A stretch of DNA of 64,000 nucleotides. Origin: Rosettibacter primus (GTDB lineage Bacteria > Bacteroidota > Ignavibacteria > Ignavibacteriales > Melioribacteraceae). Position 1 is the first letter of the stretch. Each line of letters begins with the position of its first letter. The notes under the pieces are model-generated. The model was not told where the DNA came from. It worked only from the letters and a program-made list of their open reading frames with translations, and did not search any database. Below are positions 42,503 through 50,818 of the stretch, piece after piece. Location: contig NZ_JAYKGK010000006.1 in the NCBI RefSeq assembly GCF_036860675.1, positions 124,001 to 188,000 on the forward strand, given 5' to 3'. The position numbers were made by a program, and so were the translations under genes.

Positions 42503-44086
42503 TTATATTACTTCAGAAATTTTTTCATTATTATTTACTAATTGTTCTTCTTTAATAGATTGTTCTTTTTGATTAAGTGCATTTAAGTAGGCTTTTGCAC
42601 TCGCTTCGATTATGTCTGTTGAAATTCCTCTGCCAGTAAAAGACTTATTTCCACTTCTAATTCTAACAAGAACTTCTCCCATAGCTTCCCTTCCTGCCGT
42701 TACCGACCTGACCTGATATGATTCTAATTCAGATTTAATAGATAAAGCTCTTTCAATTGAATTGAAAACAGCATCAACAGGTCCATCTCCAGTAGCAGTT
42801 TCTTCTATTATTTTCTCGCCTATTTTAATTCTCACAACTGCATTAGGAACCAGGTTTGTCCCTGCGTTTATATGTAAGTATTCAAGTTGATAAACTTCAT
42901 CTTGTTTTTGAATTTCATCACCCATTAACATTCTTAAATCATCATCAAATACCTCTTTCTTTTTATCTGCAAGTTCTATGAAAGCATCATAAATTTTTTG
43001 AAGTTCTTCTTCAGTAACAGTATAACCAAGTTCTTGAAGTCTTGCTTTTAAACCATGTCTTCCTGAATGTCTTCCCAATACAATTTTATTTTCAGGGATT
43101 CCAACGCTTTCCGGAGTCATAATTTCATAAGTTTGACGATTTTTAAGAACCCCATCCTGATGAATTCCAGATTCATGAGCAAATGCATTTTCGCCAACAA
43201 TTGCTTTGTTTCTTTGAACAAGTAACCCTGTAAACGCAGATACCATTTTGCTTGTGTTGTATATTTCCTTTGTATTTACATTTGTATAATAATTCAATAA
43301 ATCTTTTCGAACATTTAATGTCATTACAATCTCTTCAAGAGAAGCATTGCCGGCTCGTTCACCAATTCCATTAATTGTGCATTCAACCTGACGAGCACCA
43401 TTCATAATTGCTGCAAGAGAATTTGCAACTGCAAGTCCAAGGTCATTATGGCAATGAACACTGATGATAACATTATCTATATTTTTTACTCTTTTTTTCA
43501 ATTCAGCAATTTTATTCCCAAATTCAAAAGGTAATGTGTAACCTGTTGTATCGGGTATATTAATTGTAGTTGCACCTGCTTCGATAGCAGCTTCCACAAC
43601 TTCTGCAAGGTAGCCTATGTCGGTTCTTCCTGCATCTTCGGCAGAAAATTCAACATCATCTGTAAAAGTTTTTGCATAAGCTACGGAATCATAGGACATT
43701 TTTAATATCGTTTTTCTTTTTTCTTCAAGAGTTTTTCCATAGCGTTCATGACCAAACTTACCGAGAATATGATAATCTGAAGTGCTTGCAAAAGTATGAA
43801 TTCTTTTACGAGGAGCAGCTGATAATGCATCTGCTGCAGCTTTAATATCTTTTTCATTCGCTCTTGCTAGTGCAGCAATAATGCAATCAACTTCTGCAGC
43901 AATTCTTTTTACTGCTTCGAATTGTGCTGGAGATGAAATAGGAAAACCAGCTTCTATTATATCTACATTCAGTTTTGCAAGCTGATGAGCGATTTCTAAT
44001 TTTTCATGAACATTTAATGAAGCACCTGGTGATTGTTCTCCATCTCTTAATGTAGTATCAAAAATCAAAATCCTTGTTGGTTCCAT
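42503..44086 (-). CDS. leuA: 2-Isopropylmalate synthase
   Basis: First committed step of leucine synthesis, acetyl-CoA plus 2-ketoisovalerate. The 527 aa protein has LIFDTTLRDGEQSPGASLNV at the N terminus, the metal site HCHNDLGLAVANSL, GIGERAGNASLEEIVM and the AFAHESGIHQDGVLK loop. The C-terminal leucine-binding regulatory domain (about 390-510) has ATGDGPVDAVFNSIERAL. Together with cimA it gives two paralogous synthases in one operon. It lies 73 bases after leuB. Confidence 0.96.
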   Translation of the reverse strand: MEPTRILIFDTTLRDGEQSPGASLNVHEKLEIAHQLAKLNVDIIEAGFPISSPAQFEAVKRIAAEVDCIIAALARANEKDIKAAADALSAAPRKRIHTFASTSDYHILGKFGHERYGKTLEEKRKTILKMSYDSVAYAKTFTDDVEFSAEDAGRTDIGYLAEVVEAAIEAGATTINIPDTTGYTLPFEFGNKIAELKKRVKNIDNVIISVHCHNDLGLAVANSLAAIMNGARQVECTINGIGERAGNASLEEIVMTLNVRKDLLNYYTNVNTKEIYNTSKMVSAFTGLLVQRNKAIVGENAFAHESGIHQDGVLKNRQTYEIMTPESVGIPENKIVLGRHSGRHGLKARLQELGYTVTEEELQKIYDAFIELADKKKEVFDDDLRMLMGDEIQKQDEVYQLEYLHINAGTNLVPNAVVRIKIGEKIIEETATGDGPVDAVFNSIERALSIKSELESYQVRSVTAGREAMGEVLVRIRSGNKSFTGRGISTDIIEASAKAYLNALNQKEQSIKEEQLVNNNEKISEVI

Positions 44087-44159
44087 AATTACCTCTATAA
44101 TTAATTCATAGTTCTACAAATAAATTTTTTTGCAATTCATATCTAAACTTTAACTTCAT

Positions 44160-45254
44160 TTAAAGTGTAAATACATTCAAAGCTTCTTTAGCAAAAAGTT
44201 TTTCAAACTCTTCAATTATTTTTTCTGTCATTTCATCAGTCGATACAAGTGTATCTCCATCTTTATAAATATCTTTTGTTCTGAATCCTTTTAATAAAAC
44301 ATTTTCGATTGCATTCTCAATTAAATCAGCTGCTTTATCCATCTGAAAAGAATATTTCAACATCATAGCTGCGGAAGAAATTGCTGCAATTGGATTTGCA
44401 ATATTTTTTCCTGCAATGTCAGGAGCACTTCCGTGAACTGGTTCGTATAATGCATATTTTTCTCCCAAACTTGCAGATGGAAGCATACCAAGGCTTCCAG
44501 TTATCATTGCTGCAATATCACTTAGAATATCACCAAATAAATTAGAAGTAAGTACAACATCAAATTGTTTTGGATATCTTACAAGCTGCATAGCTGCATT
44601 ATCAACATACATATGATTTAGTTCTATATCTGGATAATTTTTATGAACTTCTATAACAACTTTTCTCCAGAATTGTGATACTTCAAGAACATTTGCTTTA
44701 TCAACTGATGTAACTTTTCTATTTCTTACTTTTGCAAGTTCAAAGGCTGTTTTTGCAATTCTTTCAACTTCTTCTTTTGTATAAATCATTGTGTTGAAGC
44801 CTTTGTTCTCATCATAACCACGAGGTTCACCAAAATAAATTCCTCCGGTTAATTCTCTTACAATTAATACATCAGTTCCTTTTAATACATCTTCTTTTAA
44901 TGATGAATAAGAAAGCATTGGTGTATAAACTTTAGCTGGTCGTAAATTAGCATATAAACCCAATGCTTTTCTTAGTTTTAGCAAAGCAGCTTCTGGTTTT
45001 AAGTGATGAGGAAGATTTTCCCATTTAGGACCACCTACGGCACCAAGAAATACAGCATCAGAACTGTAGCAAACACCAAGAGCTTCATCAGTAAGAGGAG
45101 TAGAATATTTATCGTAAGAAGCGCCGCCAATTAATTCTGTTGCGAATTCGAATTCAGTATTAAATTTTTCACCAGCTACTTTAAGAACTTTTACAGCAGC
45201 ATTGGTAACTTCTGGTCCAATTCCATCTCCGGGTAAAAGAGTAATTTTATACAT
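44160..45254 (-). CDS. leuB: 3-Isopropylmalate dehydrogenase
   Basis: Oxidative decarboxylation of 3-isopropylmalate with NAD+. Motifs: YKITLLPGDGIGPEVTNAAV, LLKLRKALGLYANLRPAKVY, VRELTGGIYFGEPRG and LYEPVHGSAPDIAGKNIANP. I prefer the ATG at 45254 (364 aa), since GGAG lies six bases upstream and the N terminus then matches the family; an ATG four codons earlier (45266) is the alternative. It lies 25 bases after ilvC. Confidence 0.96.
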   Translation of the reverse strand: MYKITLLPGDGIGPEVTNAAVKVLKVAGEKFNTEFEFATELIGGASYDKYSTPLTDEALGVCYSSDAVFLGAVGGPKWENLPHHLKPEAALLKLRKALGLYANLRPAKVYTPMLSYSSLKEDVLKGTDVLIVRELTGGIYFGEPRGYDENKGFNTMIYTKEEVERIAKTAFELAKVRNRKVTSVDKANVLEVSQFWRKVVIEVHKNYPDIELNHMYVDNAAMQLVRYPKQFDVVLTSNLFGDILSDIAAMITGSLGMLPSASLGEKYALYEPVHGSAPDIAGKNIANPIAAISSAAMMLKYSFQMDKAADLIENAIENVLLKGFRTKDIYKDGDTLVSTDEMTEKIIEEFEKLFAKEALNVFTL

Positions 45255-45279
45255 TTTCTTCTCCATACTTTCACTCGTT

Positions 45280-46272
45280 TTATTTATTGACTAACCAGCT
45301 CATCATGCTTCTTAATTGAGCACCAACTTTTTCAATCAAATGATTTTTAGTTTCTTCTCTTAATTTTTTTAGAACTGGTTGACCATTTTTATTTTCGTTA
45401 ATCCATTCCTCTGCAAATCTTCCAGATTGAATGTCATCAAGTATTTGTTTCATTACTTTTTTTGTTTCTGCATTTATTACTTTTGGTCCTCTTGTCATTC
45501 CACCATATTCTGCAGTATCGCTTACAGAATAATTCATTCTGGTTAATCCACCTTCATAATAAAGATCTACAATTAATTTCAGTTCATGCATACATTCGAA
45601 GTAAGCTAATTCAGGAGGATAACCAGCTTCTACCAGAGTTTCGAAACCTGCTTTAACTAATTCAGCAGAGCCTCCACAAAGTACTGCCTGTTCTCCAAAT
45701 AAATCTGTTTCTGTTTCATCTTTAAAAGTTGTTTCTATTACACCGGCACGAGTTCCGCCAATTCCTTTTGCCCATGCAAGCGCAATATCTTTAGCTTTAC
45801 CTGTATAATCCTGATGAATTGCAATTAAACATGGTGTTCCGCTTCCATTTTGAAAAGTTCTGCGCACTAAATGTCCAGGACTTTTAGGAGCAATCATAAT
45901 TACATCAACATCGCTTGGTGGGATAACCTGCTTATATAAAATATTAAATCCATGAGCAAATGCTAAAGCTTTACCTGGTTTTAGGTGAGGTTTAATTTCA
46001 TTTTCATAAACTTCTTTATGATTCTGGTCGGGCAATAAAATCATAATTACATCACCCCATTCTGAGGCTTCGTCTACTGTAAAAACTTTTAAGCCAGCTT
46101 CTTCTGCTTCTTTCCAGCGGGGACTTGTTTTTCTTAATCCAACGCCTACTTCCATTCCGCTATCTTTTAAGTTCAATGCATGAGCATGGCCCTGACTACC
46201 AAAACCAATGACAGATAAATTTTTCCCTTTAAGCAAATCTAAATTTGCATCTGCATCATAATAAATTTTCAT
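45280..46272 (-). CDS. ilvC: Ketol-acid reductoisomerase (class I)
   Basis: Converts acetolactate and acetohydroxybutyrate to dihydroxy acids for Val/Leu and Ile. The 330 aa short form has the Rossmann motif GFGSQGHAHALNLKDSG, the cofactor loop LRKTSPRWKEAE, and the knotted C-terminal domain with DETETDLFGEQAVLCGGS and ECMHELKLIVDLYYEGGL. Its start overlaps the ilvN stop by four bases (coupled). Confidence 0.98.
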   Translation of the reverse strand: MKIYYDADANLDLLKGKNLSVIGFGSQGHAHALNLKDSGMEVGVGLRKTSPRWKEAEEAGLKVFTVDEASEWGDVIMILLPDQNHKEVYENEIKPHLKPGKALAFAHGFNILYKQVIPPSDVDVIMIAPKSPGHLVRRTFQNGSGTPCLIAIHQDYTGKAKDIALAWAKGIGGTRAGVIETTFKDETETDLFGEQAVLCGGSAELVKAGFETLVEAGYPPELAYFECMHELKLIVDLYYEGGLTRMNYSVSDTAEYGGMTRGPKVINAETKKVMKQILDDIQSGRFAEEWINENKNGQPVLKKLREETKNHLIEKVGAQLRSMMSWLVNK

Positions 46273-46802
46273 TTTAATTCTCCCACTTTATTTGTTTCAA
46301 TTTCTGCTTTAGTATTTTTTCGAGATTGTTCTCCACGACGCAAGGCAACAAGACCTGACCTTGCAATTTCTTTTATACCATAAGGTTCAAGAACATTAAT
46401 TGCAGCATCAATTTTTTCTGGTGGTCCTGTAATTTCAAGCATTAGTGTTTTATTATTTATGTCAACAACATTACCACGGAATATTTCACAGATATCAATT
46501 ATTTCAGACCTAGTGCCCTTTTGATAACCAACAGAAATCAATAGAAGTTCTCTTTGAACTTTTGGTTGATAAGTCAAATCAACTATTTTGATTGTATCAA
46601 TCAACCGATTGAGCTGTTTTACAATCTGTTCAATTACTTTATCTTCTCCTTCAGTAACAATTGTCATTCTTGAAATTGTTGGGTCTTCAGTTTCTCCAAT
46701 AGAAATTGAGTGAATGTTATAACCTTTAGCGCTGAACATTGTAACTACACGATTGAACGCGCCAAATTTATTTTCGACTAAAGCTGATATTACATGTAAC
46801 AT
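46269..46802 (-). CDS. ilvN: Acetolactate synthase small (regulatory) subunit
   Basis: ACT-domain subunit that activates IlvB and gives valine feedback. The 177 aa protein starts MLHVISALVENKFGAFNRVV with the ACT domain (NKFGAFNRVVTMFSAKGYNI, SISIGETEDPTISRMTIV) and a C-terminal ALS_ss_C domain (EICEIFRGNVVDINNKTLML). It is one base after ilvB and overlaps ilvC by four bases. Confidence 0.95.
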   Translation of the reverse strand: MLHVISALVENKFGAFNRVVTMFSAKGYNIHSISIGETEDPTISRMTIVTEGEDKVIEQIVKQLNRLIDTIKIVDLTYQPKVQRELLLISVGYQKGTRSEIIDICEIFRGNVVDINNKTLMLEITGPPEKIDAAINVLEPYGIKEIARSGLVALRRGEQSRKNTKAEIETNKVGELK

Positions 46803-46803
46803 A

Positions 46804-48522
46804 TTACATCATCTCCTTTGGGTCTAATCTTCGAATTATCATATCACTTATTGAGGCTCCTGCAGGAACGATTGGGAAGACCATATCTTCCTTTACAACT
46901 TTAAAGTCAACTAAAATTGGTCCATCATTATATTCTAATGCTTCTTTTAAAACTGGTTCGACATCACTGATATTACTTACAGAATATGCTTTAATATCAA
47001 ATGCTTCTGCCAATTTCACAAAATCTGGATTACTATCCGATAAATCTGTAAAGCTATATTTTTCTGCATGGAATAATTCCTGCCATTGGCGAACCATTCC
47101 AAGGAAAGAATTATTTATTATAAAAATTTTTATTGGAAGTTTGTTATAAGCTGCAGTTGCTAATTCCTGCATATTCATCTGAAAGCCACCATCGCCAGTA
47201 ATACACAAAATAGGTTTATCTTTAACAGCGAAAGCAGCTCCAATTGCTGCTGGTAAAGCAAATCCCATTGTCCCGAGTCCTCCACTTGTAATATTAGTTC
47301 TGGGATGATTAAACTTATAATATTGAGCAACCCACATTTGATGCTGACCAACATCTGTGACCACTACTGCATCACCGTGAGTTAATTCAGAAAGTTTTTC
47401 AATTATGTATTGTGCTCTTAATCTTCCATCGGACATATCATACTCAAGCGGGCATTCTTCTTTCCATTCTTCTATTTGTTCCCACCATTCTTTTAAGTCA
47501 GGTTTTTCAGAAATTTCGGCTGCGAGTTCTGCCATAACGTGTTTAACATCACCAACAATTGGCAAATCAACGATAACATTTTTATCAATGCAAGTTGGGT
47601 CAATATCAACATGAATTTTATATGCATTCTTCGCAAAAGTATCTATCTTACCTGTAACTCTATCATCGAATCTTGCACCAAGAGATATAAGTAAGTCACA
47701 ATTATTCACTGCTTGATTTGCCCAATAAGTTCCATGCATTCCAAGCATGCCAAGTGATTGTGGTTCTGTTCCTGGGAAAGCACCCAAACCCTGAAGTGTC
47801 ATAGTTACAGGAAGATTATTTTCTTTTGCCAGGAGATATAATTCACGATGACCCCCTGACATAATAACTCCACCTCCGACATAAAGTAATGGTCTCTTCG
47901 ATTTTTGAATCATCATTGCTGCTTTTTTAATTTGGTTCTGGTGGCCAAATATTCTTGGTTTATATCCTCTAAGCTCAACTTTTTCAGGATAATGAAATTC
48001 TGCGATGCTATTAATTACATTTTTAGGTAAATCAACAACAACTGGTCCTGGTCTTCCTGTTGATGCAATATAAAAAGCTTGTTTGATTGTTGATGCTAAT
48101 TCTGAGATATCACGAACAAGAAAATTATGTTTTGTTATAGGTCTGGTAATTCCACAAATATCGGCTTCTTGAAAAGCATCATTGCCAATTAAATGAGTTG
48201 GTACCTGACCTGTAAAAACAACAATTGGAACAGAATCCATATATGCATCAGCAATTCCTGTAACAGTGTTTGTAGCACCAGGGCCCGAAGTTACAAGAAC
48301 AACTCCGACTTTACCTGTGGCTTTAGCATAACCTTCAGCCATATGAGTTGCACCTTGTTCATGACGAACAAGTATATGTTTAAGAAAATCCACATCATAA
48401 AGTTTTTCATAAATTTTTAAGACTGCGCCTCCCGGATAACCAAAAATGTATTCAACTCCTTCTCTACGGAGGCATTCGAAAAATATATCGGCACCTGTCA
48501 TTTGTTTTTTCTTTGTATTCAT
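46804..48522 (-). CDS. ilvB: Acetolactate synthase large (catalytic) subunit
   Basis: ThDP- and FAD-dependent; makes acetolactate or acetohydroxybutyrate. The 572 aa protein has the N-terminal GYPGGAVLKIYEKL and the activating Glu in RHEQGATHMAEGYAKATG. The central FAD-binding domain follows (YVGGGVIMSGG, LGMLGMHGTYWANQAV). The ThDP motif is GDGGFQMNMQELATAAYNKL with the catalytic-site VRQWQELF. It lies 16 bases after ilvD. Confidence 0.98.
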   Translation of the reverse strand: MNTKKKQMTGADIFFECLRREGVEYIFGYPGGAVLKIYEKLYDVDFLKHILVRHEQGATHMAEGYAKATGKVGVVLVTSGPGATNTVTGIADAYMDSVPIVVFTGQVPTHLIGNDAFQEADICGITRPITKHNFLVRDISELASTIKQAFYIASTGRPGPVVVDLPKNVINSIAEFHYPEKVELRGYKPRIFGHQNQIKKAAMMIQKSKRPLLYVGGGVIMSGGHRELYLLAKENNLPVTMTLQGLGAFPGTEPQSLGMLGMHGTYWANQAVNNCDLLISLGARFDDRVTGKIDTFAKNAYKIHVDIDPTCIDKNVIVDLPIVGDVKHVMAELAAEISEKPDLKEWWEQIEEWKEECPLEYDMSDGRLRAQYIIEKLSELTHGDAVVVTDVGQHQMWVAQYYKFNHPRTNITSGGLGTMGFALPAAIGAAFAVKDKPILCITGDGGFQMNMQELATAAYNKLPIKIFIINNSFLGMVRQWQELFHAEKYSFTDLSDSNPDFVKLAEAFDIKAYSVSNISDVEPVLKEALEYNDGPILVDFKVVKEDMVFPIVPAGASISDMIIRRLDPKEMM

Positions 48523-48538
48523 AATAAATCCTTTTTGT

Positions 48539-50221
48539 TTATTCTGGTAAACTTAAAATTGCTCCTGTGTAAGCTGAAGTAACCATTTTTGTATAGCGAG
48601 CTAAATAACCTTTAGTAATTTTTGGTTTGAATTTTGGTACCTCAGATAATCTTCTTTGAATTTCCTCATCAGTTAATTCCACATTAAGAGAGCAATTAGG
48701 AATATCAATTGAAATTATATCCCCATCTTTAAGAGCAGCAATAGGACCTCTTTCAGCAGCTTCAGGTGAAACATGACCAATGCAAGCTCCACGAGTACCA
48801 CCTGAAAATCTACCGTCAGTAATTAAGGCAACTTTATCACCCAATCCCATTCCCATAATTTCACTTGTTGGAGCTAACATTTCAGGCATACCTGGACCAC
48901 CTTTAGGCCCTTCATAACGAATTACAACAACATCTCCTGCTTTAACTTTTCCACCTCTTATTCCCTCAATAGCTTCATCCTGTGAATTATATATAACTGC
49001 TGGACCTCTAAAGACAAGCATATTTTCATCAACCGCACCTGATTTTACTATAGCACCTTTTGGGGCTAAGTTACCAAAGAGAATTGTAAGTCCTCCGGTT
49101 TTTCTAAAAGGTTGTTCAACACTTCTAATCACATTTCTATCTTTTATTTCCGCATCTTTTATATTTTCTCCCAATGTCTTGCCAGTAACTGTTGGTCTGG
49201 ATAAATCTAGAACACCATCAAGCTTTGATAGTTCTTTGAGAATAGCAGAAATTCCACCTGCTCTATCAACATCCTCGATATGTACATTTTTAACAGCTGG
49301 AGAAACTTTACATATATATGGGACTTTTTCAGAAAGCTTATTTATTTCTTCTAATTTGAAATCTACACCTGCTTCGTTTGCAATTGCAAGTGTATGAAGT
49401 ACAGTATTTGTACTTCCACCCATTGCCATATCAAGAGCGAAAGCATTTAAGATTGATTCACGAGTAATTATATCTCTTGGTTTTAAGTCAAGTTGAATTA
49501 ACTCCATTATTTTACGAGCAGCTGCTCTTGCAAGTTCATGTCGTTTTGAATCTATAGCGAGAATTGTACCATTTCCAGGAAGAGCTATTCCCAAAGCTTC
49601 CATTAAACAATTCATAGAATTAGCTGTGAACATACCGGAACATGAACCACAAGTTGGACATGCAAAATCTTCCAATTCTTTTAATTTTTTTTCATTTATT
49701 TCACCTGTTGAAAATTTTCCTACACCCTCAAAAACAGAAATTAGATCCACAACTTCACCAGATGGAGTCAAACCAGATTTCATCGGACCACCAGAAATAA
49801 AAATTGTAGGGATGTTTACTCTTACTGCTCCCATCAACATACCAGGCACAATCTTATCACAATTAGGGATACAGATAAGTGCATCAAGTCGATGAGCTTC
49901 GGCAACTGTTTCTAAACTATCCGCAATTAATTCTCTACTTGCAAGAGAATAACGCATTCCGATGTGTCCCATTGCAATTCCGTCATCCACTCCTATCGTA
50001 TTAAACTCAAATGGGACCCCTCCAGCTTTACGAACTTCCTCTTTTATAATTTTACCAAATTCCTGCAAGTGAACATGGCCGGGAATTAAATCGATATAAG
50101 AATTGCAGATTCCAATAAATGGCTTATTGAAATCATCATCTGATTTAATTACTCCCGTTGCTTTTAACAAACTCCTGTGTGGAGCTTTATCAAATCCTTT
50201 TTTGATAAGATCAGATCTCAT
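48539..50221 (-). CDS. ilvD: Dihydroxy-acid dehydratase
   Basis: Fe-S enzyme that makes the 2-keto acids of Val and Ile. The 560 aa protein has GICNSYIDLIPGHVHLQEFG, the cluster cysteines in CIPNCDKIVPGMLMG and CPTCGSCSGMFTANSMNCL, the Mg-site GMGLGDKVALITDGRFSGGT and the C-terminal GHVSPEAAERGPIAAL. It is the first structural gene of the ilv-leu operon, 21 bases after the candidate attenuator U-tract, with GAGG five bases before the ATG. Confidence 0.97.
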   Translation of the reverse strand: MRSDLIKKGFDKAPHRSLLKATGVIKSDDDFNKPFIGICNSYIDLIPGHVHLQEFGKIIKEEVRKAGGVPFEFNTIGVDDGIAMGHIGMRYSLASRELIADSLETVAEAHRLDALICIPNCDKIVPGMLMGAVRVNIPTIFISGGPMKSGLTPSGEVVDLISVFEGVGKFSTGEINEKKLKELEDFACPTCGSCSGMFTANSMNCLMEALGIALPGNGTILAIDSKRHELARAAARKIMELIQLDLKPRDIITRESILNAFALDMAMGGSTNTVLHTLAIANEAGVDFKLEEINKLSEKVPYICKVSPAVKNVHIEDVDRAGGISAILKELSKLDGVLDLSRPTVTGKTLGENIKDAEIKDRNVIRSVEQPFRKTGGLTILFGNLAPKGAIVKSGAVDENMLVFRGPAVIYNSQDEAIEGIRGGKVKAGDVVVIRYEGPKGGPGMPEMLAPTSEIMGMGLGDKVALITDGRFSGGTRGACIGHVSPEAAERGPIAALKDGDIISIDIPNCSLNVELTDEEIQRRLSEVPKFKPKITKGYLARYTKMVTSAYTGAILSLPE

Positions 50222-50242
50222 AAGACCTCGAAAATTATTTAT

Positions 50243-50393
50243 AAAAATTATACATCTTTAGATATACCTCATGGGTTTAGTCAATCCCTAATTTATTTTT
50301 TGGTAAAAATGTAGGGATTGACTACTATTAGCCTAGAATAATTAGGTTAATAATTAGAATAGTAATCCCAAGGAGGAGAATATCTAAAGATGT
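50243..50393 (-). promoter_or_regulatory. Candidate transcription attenuator of the ilv-leu operon
   Basis: RNA elements on the - strand, in order. Segment A (50393-50380, ACATCTTTAGATAT) and segment B (50369-50358, GGGATTACTATT) both lie inside the leader ORF. Segment C (50324-50312) and segment D (50290-50278) form a perfect 13-bp stem, TAGTCAATCCCTA with TAGGGATTGACTA. A' (50265-50252) is the perfect 14-nt complement of A and is followed by a T-rich tract (50251-50241). B can also pair with C (7 plus 5 bp with a bulge), excluding C-D. Stalled ribosomes on the Ile/Leu codons would mask A and B and prevent A-A' next to the U-tract. The exact switching logic is inferred. Confidence 0.65.
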
Positions 50394-50486
50394 GTTAAAT
50401 GCAAAATTTATACGGTCGAATGCTAAGAGCTTTTGCTGCCCATTTAATTTTTGATACGTAACGATATGTTTTCTATTGTCAACCAT
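50328..50486 (-). CDS. Ile/Leu-rich leader peptide of the ilv-leu operon
   Basis: A 52-codon ORF (ATG 50486, MVDNRKHIV...) that starts about five bases after the predicted transcription start and ends 106 bases before ilvD. Its last 17 residues are ILLLGITILIINLIILG; counting from Leu34, 7 Ile and 7 Leu codons occupy 14 of the last 19 positions. This is the classic composition of an attenuation leader for branched-chain amino acids, although at 52 codons it is longer than most. The stop overlaps the region that can pair with the following hairpin. No similarity to a known protein family is recognised. Confidence 0.75.
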   Translation of the reverse strand: MVDNRKHIVTYQKLNGQQKLLAFDRINFAFNTSLDILLLGITILIINLIILG

Positions 50487-50498
50487 AACTTGGTTGCA

Positions 50499-50527
50499 AT
50501 TATAAGGTATAAAAAACTTTATGTCAA
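50499..50527 (-). promoter_or_regulatory. Consensus sigma-70 promoter of the ilv-leu operon
   Basis: A perfect TTGACA (50527-50522), 17-bp spacer and perfect TATAAT (50504-50499) on the - strand. The predicted start at about 50492-50490 leaves only some five bases before the leader ATG, so the leader peptide would be read from a near-leaderless 5' end. A perfect palindrome sits just upstream at 50551-50576. Confidence 0.85.
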
Positions 50528-50550
50528 GTCTTATAAAAAAATTTTTTGCA

Positions 50551-50576
50551 TAATTATTCATATTAATGAATAATTA
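50551..50576 (-). terminator. Perfect AT-rich palindrome upstream of the ilv promoter (terminator or operator)
   Basis: TAATTATTCA (50551-50560) and TGAATAATTA (50567-50576) are perfect inverted repeats around TATTAA. On the - strand a run of Ts follows six bases later. It could terminate the upstream beta-helix gene, whose stop is 243 bases away, or serve as a dimeric operator 24 bases above the -35 box. Sequence alone does not decide. Confidence 0.4.
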
Positions 50577-50818
50577 GATTATTCAATTGTGTTTTTGTGA
50601 ACAATTTTATTTTATGAATTTGTAATTGAATAATATTCACTTTCCTTAAGCAAACTAATAATTGCAGGATAAGTATATGAGATTAACATCTTTTTTTAAT
50701 GCTTAAATACCGCTTGATTTTTCCCTAATAAAATGTTCGCATATAACTTTTCTTCATGAAAAAGATTTTAATTCACTAACAAAAATTTCATCTCTGTAAA
50801 ATAATTTGTATTTCGTTC

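Noticed and set aside
50222..50400. T-box riboswitch upstream of ilvD
   Set aside because: No T-box bulge consensus or specifier stem was found; the Ile/Leu-rich leader ORF explains the region better.
50487..50561. N-terminal extension of the ilv leader ORF (77 codons from 50561)
   Set aside because: It would begin upstream of the perfect TTGACA-TATAAT promoter and thus outside the transcript; the ATG at 50486 is the first one transcribed.
50577..50818. Small gene or RNA in the region downstream of the beta-helix gene
   Set aside because: No ORF with a ribosome site, tRNA-like fold or strong hairpin other than the palindrome at 50551-50576 could be supported.
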